Both the position numbers and the translations under genes were made by a program. From CAYLXP01 sp964387425 (lineage in GTDB: Bacteria; Verrucomicrobiota; Kiritimatiellia; UBA8416), in NCBI GenBank assembly GCA_964387425.1, contig CAYLXP010000014.1, positions 1-46,229 on the forward strand: DNA of 46,229 nucleotides, given 5' to 3'. A model generated the notes under the pieces. It was not told where the DNA came from, searched no databases, and was given only the letters and a program-made list of their open reading frames with translations. Shown piece after piece: positions 27,301 to 34,470 of this stretch (positions are counted from its first letter, which is position 1; each line of letters starts with the position of its first letter).

Positions 27301-30016
27301 CACAACGTTCGCGCGCAATGGGGTGGGGGCAGTGACGTCAATCACGGATCCCGTGGGATACACAACGACGTTCGAATACGACACGATGCAACGCGTTACC
27401 GAAATCGTTGATCCCGTCGGACGAACCAACCAGTTCTCGTACGAGGGACGCGGGCTGATGAGTGGAGCGTCCAACGCTCTCTTCGGCGCCGCCTATGCCT
27501 ATAACAACCTGGGGCTGCTCGAGACGCTGACCGATCCCAACGGTCATGACTGGGCCTTCGGGTACACCGACATGGGGCGCCTGCAGTACACGGCGGACCC
27601 CTTGTCCCGCACCAATGCATACACGTACGACAGCCGGGGACGCCTATCCCGGGTTGACTTCGCCGACGGGCAAGACGTGACGATCGGCTATGACGCTGTC
27701 GGAAATCCCACGAATCACACGTATGCGGATGGCACGCAGATCAGGTACGAATACGATGCACTCAACCGGCTGGTCCACACCACGGGAACCACCGATGCTG
27801 TTACGTTCACCTACGACGTCTGGGGGCGCATCACGGGTACGGACAACCCCGGCACGGCGTTCAATATCACGTATAGCGATGCCGGCCGCATAGCGGCCGC
27901 ACACTACAACAACGGCGCCTTTGCTGCGACATACACCTACGATGCGGCTGGACGGGTGGGCCAGGTCCAGGACAGCCTGACGGGCACTGTAATCAAGTTC
28001 AGCTACGACAAGGATGGGCGGTTGATTGGAATCGAGCGCCCCAATGGCGTTGACACGCGGTACTCATACGATGGGGCCGATCGCGTCGTACGCATTCAGC
28101 ATGGCAACAAGATCAATCTCATCTTCCAATTGGACAGTGCAGGACGGGTTGAGTGGTACGTGGACAACGCTCCCACCACGGCTTCCTCATACATCACGTC
28201 CGATTCCCGGACCGATACCTTCAACGCTGCCGACGAGATCACCACTCCGGGGCACAGTCATGATGACCGTGGACGTTTGACTCAGAAACCCGGGGCATGG
28301 AGCTCCACGTGGACAGATTCCGGGGACCTGGCTTCTGTGTCGGTTGGGCCGCTGTTCACGTCGACCCAGACCTACAACGGTTTGGGCGATCTCGTCACCC
28401 GCACGCAGGGGGGAACAACGAAGCACTACTACTTGAACCACGGGTTCCCCAACGCCCCGATTGTTGCGGAGAAGAACGATACGACCGGACAGTTCGATTG
28501 GTGGTTTATTTGCGACCCCGGGGGGGCGCCGCTCTACGCGATTGATGCCGCGGACGGCAACAAGGTCTATCACTACCATTATGGCCGCGAGGGATCGACC
28601 CGGGCCTTAACTGATGAGACAGGCATGGTGACCGATTCGTACGCGTACTCTCCTTATGGCAGGATGCTGGCCCACGATGGATCGAGCACGCAACCGCTGG
28701 GTTACCGTGGCCAATCCGGAAGATGTCTGAACCTCGTGGATGATATCTATTGGGTCGGTGGCCGCAACTACTACGATGCCGACACGGGCCGTACGCTGAA
28801 CCGCTGGTATGTTCCCGGTTCCGCAAACGGCGGGGATGGAGTCCAGTCCGGCTACAAGTTCACAGACTGGCGGAGATCCGCTGACCAGCAGGGCGATGTT
28901 TCCATTTACACCTATGGCACGCAGGACCTGATCGTCGATGTTTCCGGCTATTTCCCCGGTACCGCAGAGCCCCGCCGTTCTACTGGCGAGTCTTTGTCTG
29001 TGAGCCTGAGTCCAACCCCTTCCGAGGTTGGCAGCGTGGCTGCGGCCGATCTACAGGGCTTCGTTTCCATCCATCCCCATGCCTCGCCACGCCCCAACGC
29101 CGGGAATCTGAACTACTTCCCTGGCACCGCAGGTTCTCATCGTCCTGCTGGCACGTCTTTGACTGTAAGCACGAGTCCGGGCCGCGACATACTAACAAGG
29201 CAGAGCCGCGCCGGTAGCGTTTCTATATACACCTTCGCCCAGCAGGACTTGCTTGTCGATGTCACCGGTTATTTGCCTGGCTCTAAAGACCCCCTCCGTG
29301 ATTACAGTACGGCCTCGGCTGATGTGCAGAGATCCACCACGCAAGCCGGGGGAGGCTGGGGTGGCTTCTACAACAGTGGCACGGCAAGCGCTGATTCCCT
29401 GGGCGACGTCTCCGTATATACCTACGCCCCGCAGCACTTGATTGTCGATGTTTCCGGCTACTGCAGCAGGGATCTGAACATCAGCAGTTTGAACCGTCCA
29501 TCCCTGGCGAGCAATACATCAGGGGGTTCCGGCGGCGTCTTCAACAGCAGTGGCGGTTTCTACAATAGCGGTTCGGGTTGTGTATTCCTGACTGATGTGA
29601 CGGCTCCAGGGCAGTTGCCTGTGGCAGGATCCTACGCGCGTGGCAAGACGGCTGTGGCATCGGGTCTGGGGAGCGTCGCCAAATCGAATTGCCAAACCCC
29701 AAAGAACAGCGCGGGGACGCGCTACAGTCCGTGGTACGACGCTTTCTTCGGTATATCTTTCCACGATCCTGGCCTGACTCCCCACGTGTGGACTCCCAAT
29801 CAGCACAGCAACACGGGCACGGGGTCACAGCGGTTCACTTCTCCCAGCGCTGATTTTGATGCGGACGGTGATGTCGATGGGGACGATTTCCTCACTTGGC
29901 AGGCAGGCTTTGGGTCGCAGGTGCCCCCGGGCACCTCAGGTGACGCCGATGGCGACGGCACAGTGGACGGAGACGATTTCCTTGTCTGGCAGACGCAGTT
30001 CGGCAATGCTCCATAG
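24332..30016 (+). CDS. Giant RHS-repeat protein with VDVSGY modules and C-terminal dockerin-like domain
   Basis: A 1,894-residue exported protein beginning MKKQVALWAL; the hydrophobic leader has a weak lipobox-like V-V-G-C. About 130-1360 is a long array of YD repeats (Y-x-Y-D-x-x-G-R-L), which form RHS cages. The RHS core follows near 1437 (Y-S-P-Y-G-R-M...R-N-Y-Y-D-A-D-T-G-R-T-L-N-R). Instead of a toxin, the C-terminal part has three clear and one decayed V-S-I-Y-T-Y...L-I-V-D-V-S-G-Y-F modules (about 1515-1715). At about 1839-1894 two calcium loops, D-A-D-G-D-V-D-G-D-D-F-L-T-W-Q and D-A-D-G-D-G-T-V-D-G-D-D-F-L-V-W-Q, resemble a type I dockerin. The ATGA overlap with the small TSP3 protein implies coupling. 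Long minus-strand frames inside it are codon-bias shadows. Confidence 0.9.
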   Translation: MKKQVALWALSGVLAVVGCLGLLIRTTYAGGMGYGIDYDLSLIIGDPIMANSGQYYFDMPVLNLRGPKPMGVAFHHRTGGPRSRGFPWRGNIQHNLDPTLFWSSNSVSGVSAVNAFLRNYQVLAFEQNAGPWALDPEMPTRYSLQETGSDQSNGWYYVSDPVQEQVYMFEKVPEQSYSTWADTRLVYWMDRNHNTHSYSYPNGGSLMITNISDGLGRELDFEYESMQDMTGIVDRAGRRIDIIHDYAAADADGGHIVRHIVDPSGGTTTFHYVYVSGTTAIAAEEYPVGNKPYTQAYARVGLNLQTNVRVTAQTDAYGNTTLIGYDSQTNRVTETRADTTTVEYLHFGSHEPPQSLVDASGSSVDSSRAATRRQVASITDRLGNTTTIVYHEPSGKIVSYQDARGGLYSNTYATVSQVFTNPANAELVTNMFHDLVRRDYPDGTHETFGYDGCGNPTVRVDRAGHAWSYTYNDRGQVLTATGPDGGVATYAYNTLDATLDSRTDSDTGVTTYEYDTFKRVHRINRPDGESVGFGYDLNDRLTSYTNGSGSVTAYVYDANGNRLSTTDAGGYVRSREYDLMDRVTNTTDSIGVLTAYAFDNLERPASVTDADSNAAVPSYDSRGWVTNVTRAGGTWATAYDDEGVPTSRTTPLGYSTGYQTDSLGMVTGVVDALNQDYAYERDSMTRVTRSTDPLGNTRTYTYDGMGRLLSVTAPVIGTATYTRTGLGAPATYTDFENETWGYGYTPMGLLSSITNPLGQVTAYSYDTAGYLDRTDFADGTHTEFSYDADGRVRTAMDRGGYARQYGYDHAGRLLSVTNPAGGVASATYHLDGTVATWTDSDIGIYSNRYDALRRPARTTLPDGATVQYEYDAFNRITNVTDAARGTRSYEYDADGRLTQSTDPEGNYWDYAYDALGRLTNFADRFGNAYAYEYDAGGRLVAVTDPNGVEMTYSYDGADRRTETTLDGDTWQYGYDDESRLTSLTTPLGRTTTFARNGVGAVTSITDPVGYTTTFEYDTMQRVTEIVDPVGRTNQFSYEGRGLMSGASNALFGAAYAYNNLGLLETLTDPNGHDWAFGYTDMGRLQYTADPLSRTNAYTYDSRGRLSRVDFADGQDVTIGYDAVGNPTNHTYADGTQIRYEYDALNRLVHTTGTTDAVTFTYDVWGRITGTDNPGTAFNITYSDAGRIAAAHYNNGAFAATYTYDAAGRVGQVQDSLTGTVIKFSYDKDGRLIGIERPNGVDTRYSYDGADRVVRIQHGNKINLIFQLDSAGRVEWYVDNAPTTASSYITSDSRTDTFNAADEITTPGHSHDDRGRLTQKPGAWSSTWTDSGDLASVSVGPLFTSTQTYNGLGDLVTRTQGGTTKHYYLNHGFPNAPIVAEKNDTTGQFDWWFICDPGGAPLYAIDAADGNKVYHYHYGREGSTRALTDETGMVTDSYAYSPYGRMLAHDGSSTQPLGYRGQSGRCLNLVDDIYWVGGRNYYDADTGRTLNRWYVPGSANGGDGVQSGYKFTDWRRSADQQGDVSIYTYGTQDLIVDVSGYFPGTAEPRRSTGESLSVSLSPTPSEVGSVAAADLQGFVSIHPHASPRPNAGNLNYFPGTAGSHRPAGTSLTVSTSPGRDILTRQSRAGSVSIYTFAQQDLLVDVTGYLPGSKDPLRDYSTASADVQRSTTQAGGGWGGFYNSGTASADSLGDVSVYTYAPQHLIVDVSGYCSRDLNISSLNRPSLASNTSGGSGGVFNSSGGFYNSGSGCVFLTDVTAPGQLPVAGSYARGKTAVASGLGSVAKSNCQTPKNSAGTRYSPWYDAFFGISFHDPGLTPHVWTPNQHSNTGTGSQRFTSPSADFDADGDVDGDDFLTWQAGFGSQVPPGTSGDADGDGTVDGDDFLVWQTQFGNAP

Positions 30017-30082
30017 AGACCATGAGAGTATGCTATGGGGGCTTCTGCTGTGCCATAGAGAGAACGATAGGAGGGACTACGG

Positions 30083-30445
30083 ATGATTGTTGTGAATACA
30101 GAGACGATTCCGGGATACACCATCACGACCGTAAAGGGCATGGTGCAGGGCAACACGGTGCGTGCGAAACACGCCGGTCGCGATATCGCCGCCGGATTCA
30201 AGAACCTCGTGGGGGGAGAACTGAAAGGCTACACCGAGCTGCTGACCGATTCGCGGCGCGAAGCGCTTGAGCGCATGCTGGCGCAGGCCGAGCAGCTTGG
30301 CGCCAACGCCGTCGTCAACGTGCGTTTCTCCACCAGCGCTGTGACGGCCGGTGCAGCTGAGCTGTATGCCTATGGTACTGCCGTTGTTGCGGAAGGCGCT
30401 GCTGCAGCAACCCCGCCTCCCGTTCCCGGCACGACCGAAGCCTAG
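30083..30445 (+). CDS. YbjQ-family (UPF0145) protein
   Basis: A 120-residue protein covering the YbjQ/UPF0145 family, which forms a pentameric beta-barrel fold and is often labelled heavy-metal-binding without firm proof. Signature elements: T-T-E/T-E-T-I-P-G-Y start, K-G-M-V-x-G-N-T-V-R-A, G-R-D-I-A-A-G-F-K-N-L-V-G-G-E-L-K-G-Y-T-E-L-L, R-x-E-A-L-E-R-M and G-A-N-A-V-V-N-V-R-F. The A/P-rich tail (A-A-A-T-P-P-P-V-P-G) is extra. AGGAGGG precedes the ATG. It is 10 bp upstream of a second, membrane-anchored member of the same fold. Confidence 0.93.
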   Translation: MIVVNTETIPGYTITTVKGMVQGNTVRAKHAGRDIAAGFKNLVGGELKGYTELLTDSRREALERMLAQAEQLGANAVVNVRFSTSAVTAGAAELYAYGTAVVAEGAAAATPPPVPGTTEA

Positions 30446-30455
30446 GGGGTGTAGC

Positions 30456-30938
30456 ATGGCTGAATTAATTGGTCTTCTATTCCAGATTGCGCTCTTCGGC
30501 GGGCTGATTCTGCTTGGACTGTTTGCGGGAAGTCACGCAGAGAAGAAACACCTGCGCTCTCTCGAGCGGCGTGAAGCCGAGCTGGCAGATATGCTGGTGA
30601 CGGACCTCAAGTGGTTCCCGGGCGCCGACCCGGCGGTAGGCCCGACTCCGGAAATGCTCATTGGCGAGGTCTCGATCGCGACTGACTACCTCAAGACATT
30701 CCTGGCGGGACTGCGCAACCTGATTGGCGGCGAAGTCCGCTCCTTCGAGACGCTGCAACTTCGCGCCAGGCGTGAAGCCATCCTCCGCATCAAGGAGCAG
30801 GCTCGCGGAAAGGGGTTCAACGCCATCGCAAACCTGCGGCTTGAGACCGCAGATATTGCCGGCAGCGTTAACCAGGGCAAGAAGCAGAAAATGGTTGTCG
30901 TTAGCATCCTGGCCAGCGGCACGGCGTATGTGAGGTAG
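30456..30938 (+). CDS. Membrane-anchored YbjQ-like protein
   Basis: A 160-residue divergent paralogue of the YbjQ/UPF0145 fold. An N-terminal transmembrane helix (L-I-G-L-L-F-Q-I-A-L-F-G-G-L-I-L-L-G-L) is followed by a charged segment (A-E-K-K-H-L-R-S-L-E-R-R). The YbjQ-like core comes next: E-V-S-I-A-T-D-Y-L-K-T-F-L-A-G-L-R-N-L-I-G-G-E-V-R-S-F-E-T, R-R-E-A-I-L-R-I-K-E-Q-A and G-F-N-A-I-A-N-L-R-L-E-T. AGGGGGT lies 5 nt before the ATG. It likely tethers a hetero-oligomer with the soluble partner encoded just upstream. The PrsW-like gene follows 84 bp later, after a short repeat. Confidence 0.88.
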   Translation: MAELIGLLFQIALFGGLILLGLFAGSHAEKKHLRSLERREAELADMLVTDLKWFPGADPAVGPTPEMLIGEVSIATDYLKTFLAGLRNLIGGEVRSFETLQLRARREAILRIKEQARGKGFNAIANLRLETADIAGSVNQGKKQKMVVVSILASGTAYVR

Positions 30939-30940
30939 AT

Positions 30941-31012
30941 TGGTCATTGGCGATGGGTCATTGGTCACTAGTCACTGGATTGCTTCACTCGCAGCTAGTC
31001 AGTGGTCATTGG
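30941..31012. repeat. GTCATTGGTCACTGG dispersed repeat, copy 1
   Basis: Short tandem-like words GGTCATTGG, GGTCACTAGTCACTGG and AGTGGTCATTGG fill the gap between the second YbjQ-like gene and the PrsW-like gene. The same words recur at 44990-45048 and, inverted, at 45248-45297. Non-coding. Confidence 0.7.
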
Positions 31013-31022
31013 AGTCTTCTAC

Positions 31023-31778
31023 ATGTCTGGCGATGCCGACTCTGTATTTGATGAGCCGCAGTTTCGGGATGGTGGGTTCGCCCCGGATCCGGGAGATTCG
31101 CCGCTTGCGACGATCTCGCCTCCCGGCTGCGACGCGTTACCGGTGGGGCAGGGTGCGTGGGATGAACCGGCCTTGAGCGGCGAGCTGGCCGGAGAGCGGC
31201 CCGAGCATGTCCAGACCTATGCCGAGTGGCTGGCGGCCGGCCGTGCGCGGGTGACCTCTGCTGAATCGTGGGGCATTACGCTAGCCCTGGTCCTGGGATC
31301 GGGAATCTGGTCTGTGGTTGGGGCCTTTCTCAACCAGGTGCAGGGCGGCAGTATCTTTGGCGTCATTGTCATTGTTGTCTTCGCGCCGCTTGCGGAAGAG
31401 ATGCTCAAAGCGTCGGCAGCCCTGATGACCATCGAGAAGTGGCCGTATGCCTTCCGTTCCTCCGTTCAGATTGTGTTCTGCTGCATGGCCGCGGCCTTCG
31501 GTTTCGCCGCACTCGAGAACCTGCTCTACTTGAAGCTCTATATCGCCGATCCCAGCGCTTTCATGATTGGATGGCGTTGGACGGTTTGCGTGGGTTTGCA
31601 TGTAGGCTGTTCGACCATTGCGGCGCTCGGATTGGTGAAGATCTGGCGGGCGACGATGGAGACGGGCACGCCGCCACGCGTCTCACTCGGCACGCCCTAT
31701 TTCATCACCGCCGCAACCGTTCACGGCATCTACAATTTCATCGCGGTTCTGGTCAACCCTCTGTTTGCACGGCTGTGA
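31023..31778 (+). CDS. PrsW-like intramembrane protease
   Basis: A 251-residue polytopic membrane protein of the PrsW (glutamic-type) intramembrane protease family, part of the CPBP-related superfamily. A soluble N-terminal stretch of about 80 residues is followed by at least five helices. The key motifs are visible: P-L-A-E-E-M-L-K (E-E-x-x-K), F-G-F-A-A-L-E-N-L-L-Y, G-L-H-V-G-C-S in a helix and V-H-G-I-Y-N-F near the C-terminus. Characterised PrsW cleaves an anti-sigma factor at site 1; no sigma/anti-sigma pair is present here, so the substrate is unknown. A GGAG site lies about 9 nt before the chosen ATG. It converges with the nitrilase-superfamily gene. Confidence 0.88.
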   Translation: MSGDADSVFDEPQFRDGGFAPDPGDSPLATISPPGCDALPVGQGAWDEPALSGELAGERPEHVQTYAEWLAAGRARVTSAESWGITLALVLGSGIWSVVGAFLNQVQGGSIFGVIVIVVFAPLAEEMLKASAALMTIEKWPYAFRSSVQIVFCCMAAAFGFAALENLLYLKLYIADPSAFMIGWRWTVCVGLHVGCSTIAALGLVKIWRATMETGTPPRVSLGTPYFITAATVHGIYNFIAVLVNPLFARL

Positions 31779-31782
31779 TAGA

Positions 31783-32580
31783 TTACATAACGCGGTGCCG
31801 CAGAGCGGGGACGCGGTTGCGTGTCTGTTGAAGGGCAGCGGGATCGAGCTCGACCGTGATCACTTCCGGTCCGTCTCCTGCCCTGGCCAGGATCTCGCCC
31901 CACGGTCCGACAATCATGCTGTTCCCATAGCTGGCAACCCCCGTTCCTGCGTTCATCCCGCATTGGTTTGGAGCCACGACGAAGCACTGGTTCTCAATAG
32001 CGCGGGCCCGAACCAGGATTTCCCAGTGGTCCTTCCCTGTGCGCTGTGTGAAATCGGATGGTACGAACAGCAACTGCATGCCGCTGCTTGCATAATGGCG
32101 GAACAGCTCAGGGAAGCGCAGGTCGTAGCAGATGGCCATGCCGGCGGACCAGCCTTCGAGGTCGGCCATGGTCGGTTCTGTGCCGGCCTCGGAGAAGTCT
32201 GACTCTCGTACCTGTGTGCCATCTTCGAGCGTGACTTCGAATAGATGCATCTTTCGATAGGTGGCAACCTGGTTGCCCTCACGGTCTACAAGAGCAGAGG
32301 TGTTGTAGACGTGACCGTCGCAATTTTCCATAAGGCTACCGGCAAGAACCCAGGCGTGTCGCTCCTTGGCCAGTTTGCTGATCCAACTGCAGGTGGGACC
32401 GCTGAGTGACTCCGCCGAGGAACGATAATCTGCAGCGGTGCCGCGCATGGCGAACACTTCGGGCAGGGCGATCAAATCGATGTCGCCGGTCGTGTCGAGC
32501 ATCTTGAGGACCTGCTCGAAGTTCGACGACGCATCGCGTCCGGAACACGTCTGTGCGATCGCAATCTGCATCTTCTTCAT
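31783..32580 (-). CDS. Nitrilase-superfamily carbon-nitrogen hydrolase (omega-amidase-like)
   Basis: A 265-residue cytoplasmic amidohydrolase of the nitrilase superfamily. The catalytic triad is complete: Glu41 (A-L-P-E-V-F), Lys110 (Y-R-K-M-H-L-F) and Cys151 (I-C-Y-D-L-R-F-P-E-L-F-R). The segment D-L-R-F-P-E-L-F-R and K-x-H-L-F are typical of the omega-amidase/Nit2 group, which hydrolyses alpha-ketoglutaramate or related amides, but the substrate cannot be fixed from sequence. Start MKKMQIAIAQ is chosen over an upstream in-frame Met that lacks family sequence. The gene is divergent from the NupC-like transporter, with a shared palindrome-containing repeat near each start. Confidence 0.9.
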   Translation of the reverse strand: MKKMQIAIAQTCSGRDASSNFEQVLKMLDTTGDIDLIALPEVFAMRGTAADYRSSAESLSGPTCSWISKLAKERHAWVLAGSLMENCDGHVYNTSALVDREGNQVATYRKMHLFEVTLEDGTQVRESDFSEAGTEPTMADLEGWSAGMAICYDLRFPELFRHYASSGMQLLFVPSDFTQRTGKDHWEILVRARAIENQCFVVAPNQCGMNAGTGVASYGNSMIVGPWGEILARAGDGPEVITVELDPAALQQTRNRVPALRHRVM

Positions 32581-32610
32581 GACGAACACCACTCTAAGGT
32601 AGAAACCCGC

Positions 32611-32802
32611 GCATGGGCAATGCATTGCTTCGTTCATGGCTTTCCCAACTTCTTGGCGGGGAACCCAGACTAGAGATCCTTCGACAAGCTCAGGATGACA
32701 AACTGCCGCCGTCTTCTGTCATCCTGAGCCTGTCGAAGGATCTCTAATCCCGGAACTACCGCAAGAACCCGGGAGAGCCCCGCGTGGGCAATGCATTGCT
32801 TC
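32611..32802. repeat. Palindromic direct repeats flanking a CTTCGACAAGCTCAGG hairpin
   Basis: Two near-identical direct repeats (32611-32631 and 32782-32802, 20 of 21 identical), each containing the perfect palindrome GCAATGCATTGC, lie 31 bp and 48 bp from the start codons of the divergent nitrilase and NupC-like genes. Between them an inverted pair (about 32671-32698 and 32719-32746) is a second copy of the dispersed GATCCTTCGACAAGCTCAGG element seen at 15276-15347. The palindromes could be operator sites or the ends of a small inserted element. Confidence 0.7.
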
Positions 32803-32849
32803 ATTTGGCCGTCTAGGGTAGTTTCCGGTAACAGCTATTGGAGGCAGTC

Positions 32850-34136
32850 ATGGGAATCTTGCGCGGCATCCTGGGGATCGTTGTTCTGCTGTCGATCGGT
32901 TTTGCTCTAAGCAAGAATCGGAAGCGGATTGATTGGCCCCTGGTCATTAAGAGCCTGGGACTCCAGCTTTTGATTGGGGTGCTGGTGCTGAAAGTCGGCT
33001 TCGTGAAGCGCGGCTTCGACGGGGTGGCCTTCTTCTTCCAGAAACTGCTGGATTTCTCTGCCGAGGGAGCCGCCTTTGTCTTCGGCAACCTGGTGACCGA
33101 CACCCAGTCTTTTGGCTACGTCTTCGCTTTCCAGGTACTCCCCACAATCGTCTTCTTCTCTGCACTGACGTCCGTGCTCTATTACCTCAACATCCTGCAG
33201 TACATCGTCTACGGGTTTGCATGGGTCATGAAACGAACCATGCGGATCTCCGGTGTCGAGAGTCTCGCCGCGGCAGCCAATATCTTCGTTGGACAGACGG
33301 AGGCACCGCTGGTGGTGAAACCTTACGTCGCAAAGATGACTCGCTCGGAAGTCATGTGCCTCATGACCGGCGGTATGGCCACGATCGCGGGCGGCGTGCT
33401 GGTCGCGTACATAGGCATGCTCGGGGGGGACGATCCCGTTGCGCGCCAGGCGTTTGCCACGCACCTGTTGGTTGCCTCCATTATGTCGGCGCCGGCGGCC
33501 GTACTGGCGGCGAAGATGCTGGTGCCGGAAACCGAGGAGTGCGACACGGAGCTACTCTTCCCGCGTCACGACATGGGTTGTAACATCCTGGATGCCGTCA
33601 CGACGGGTACGACACAAGGCCTGAAGCTCGCGCTCAACGTTGGGGCCATGCTGGCGGTGTTCACGGGGCTAATCGCCCTAGTCAACTTCGCCCTCGAGTC
33701 GGGGGTGGGGGAGTGGACCGGGCTCAATGGCCTCGTAGGCCGGGTGACGGACGGGCAGTACGAGGGCTTCACGCTGCAGTTCGTATTGGGCGTCGTGTTT
33801 GCCCCGATGGCGTGGATTCTGGGGGTTCCCCAGGGTGACCTGTTGGCGGTTGGGCAGCTCCTGGGTGAGAAGACCGTTCTGAACGAATTCTACGCTTACG
33901 CCACCTTTGGGGAGCTGAAGAGCAGCGGTATGATCTCCGATCCCAAATCCATCATCATCACCACCTACGCCCTCTGCGGCTTTGCCAACTTTGCCTCCAT
34001 CGGCATCCAGATCGGCGGGATCGGGGTCATCGCCCCCAATAAGCGCGTAACACTCTCCCAGCTCGGTATCTACTCCCTCATCGGCGGCACCATCGCCTGC
34101 TTCCTCACCGCCTGCATCGCCGGCATGCTGGTGTAA
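32850..34136 (+). CDS. NupC-type concentrative nucleoside transporter
   Basis: A 428-residue polytopic inner-membrane symporter of the CNT family, which imports nucleosides with Na+ or H+. GGAGG lies 5 nt before the ATG, which is preferred over a TTG 12 nt upstream. The family blocks are intact: an N-terminal gate region, A-A-N-I-F-V-G-Q-T-E-A-P-L-V-V-K-P-Y-V (substrate-binding G-Q-T-E-A-P), M-T-G-G-M-A-T-I-A-G-G-V-L, and L-C-G-F-A-N-F-A-S-I-G-I-Q-I-G-G-I-G. Length matches the family. It is divergent from the amidase gene; no nucleoside-catabolic gene is adjacent. Confidence 0.94.
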   Translation: MGILRGILGIVVLLSIGFALSKNRKRIDWPLVIKSLGLQLLIGVLVLKVGFVKRGFDGVAFFFQKLLDFSAEGAAFVFGNLVTDTQSFGYVFAFQVLPTIVFFSALTSVLYYLNILQYIVYGFAWVMKRTMRISGVESLAAAANIFVGQTEAPLVVKPYVAKMTRSEVMCLMTGGMATIAGGVLVAYIGMLGGDDPVARQAFATHLLVASIMSAPAAVLAAKMLVPETEECDTELLFPRHDMGCNILDAVTTGTTQGLKLALNVGAMLAVFTGLIALVNFALESGVGEWTGLNGLVGRVTDGQYEGFTLQFVLGVVFAPMAWILGVPQGDLLAVGQLLGEKTVLNEFYAYATFGELKSSGMISDPKSIIITTYALCGFANFASIGIQIGGIGVIAPNKRVTLSQLGIYSLIGGTIACFLTACIAGMLV

Positions 34137-34470
34137 TGGGTTACTCCGTGCTTTCCGCGCTCCTCAGCTTCTTCACGACGCTGACCATTCCGAATATGGA
34201 CCCTACCTGTTGAGGGTTCGCACCGGATGCAGCATATTTCGTACGACATCACCTTTGGACAATAAGAGCGAGTTATTCCTGAACTTCTGAATCATAGAGT
34301 GAGACTGGAACAATGTGCGTGTGAGCCGGAGCTGGCATGAAATCCAATTGCCTTGGGTGCCACGGTGTGGGATAATGCTCCCGTCTTCCCTGGATGGGGT
34401 AGTGCCACTTTTTCCTGTCTCGATTTCTTCTGTTAACGACTGCTGGTTTTCGCTAAGCCTTATCCAACTG
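34137..34470. other. Leader region of the cytochrome/DUF operon
   Basis: 334 bp without a convincing gene between the transporter and the lipoprotein gene. An open plus-strand frame reaches back to 34315, but it reads as leader sequence with no signal or family match. The only supported element is the promoter-like pair at 34348-34376; I see no repeat or RNA gene here. Confidence 0.5.
34348..34376 (+). promoter_or_regulatory. Putative sigma-70-type promoter of the PSCyt1/DUF1501 operon
   Basis: TTGCCT (34348-34353) and GATAAT (34371-34376) with a 17-bp spacer, 94 bp upstream of the chosen start codon, so the transcript would have a leader of roughly 85-90 nt. Consensus evidence only. Confidence 0.45.

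Noticed and set aside
25640..28250. Possible CRISPR-like periodicity
   Set aside because: The regular pattern is the YD-repeat coding of the RHS protein with no constant direct repeat, no spacers and no cas genes.
24332..30016. RHS polymorphic toxin with immunity partner
   Set aside because: The C-terminus consists of repeat modules and a dockerin-like tail, and the next genes are YbjQ-like proteins, not an immunity protein.
34335..34358. Possible sigma-54 promoter (TGGCAT ... TTGC)
   Set aside because: The spacing between the two elements is 9 bp, not the required 5; the sigma-70-like pair overlapping it is better.
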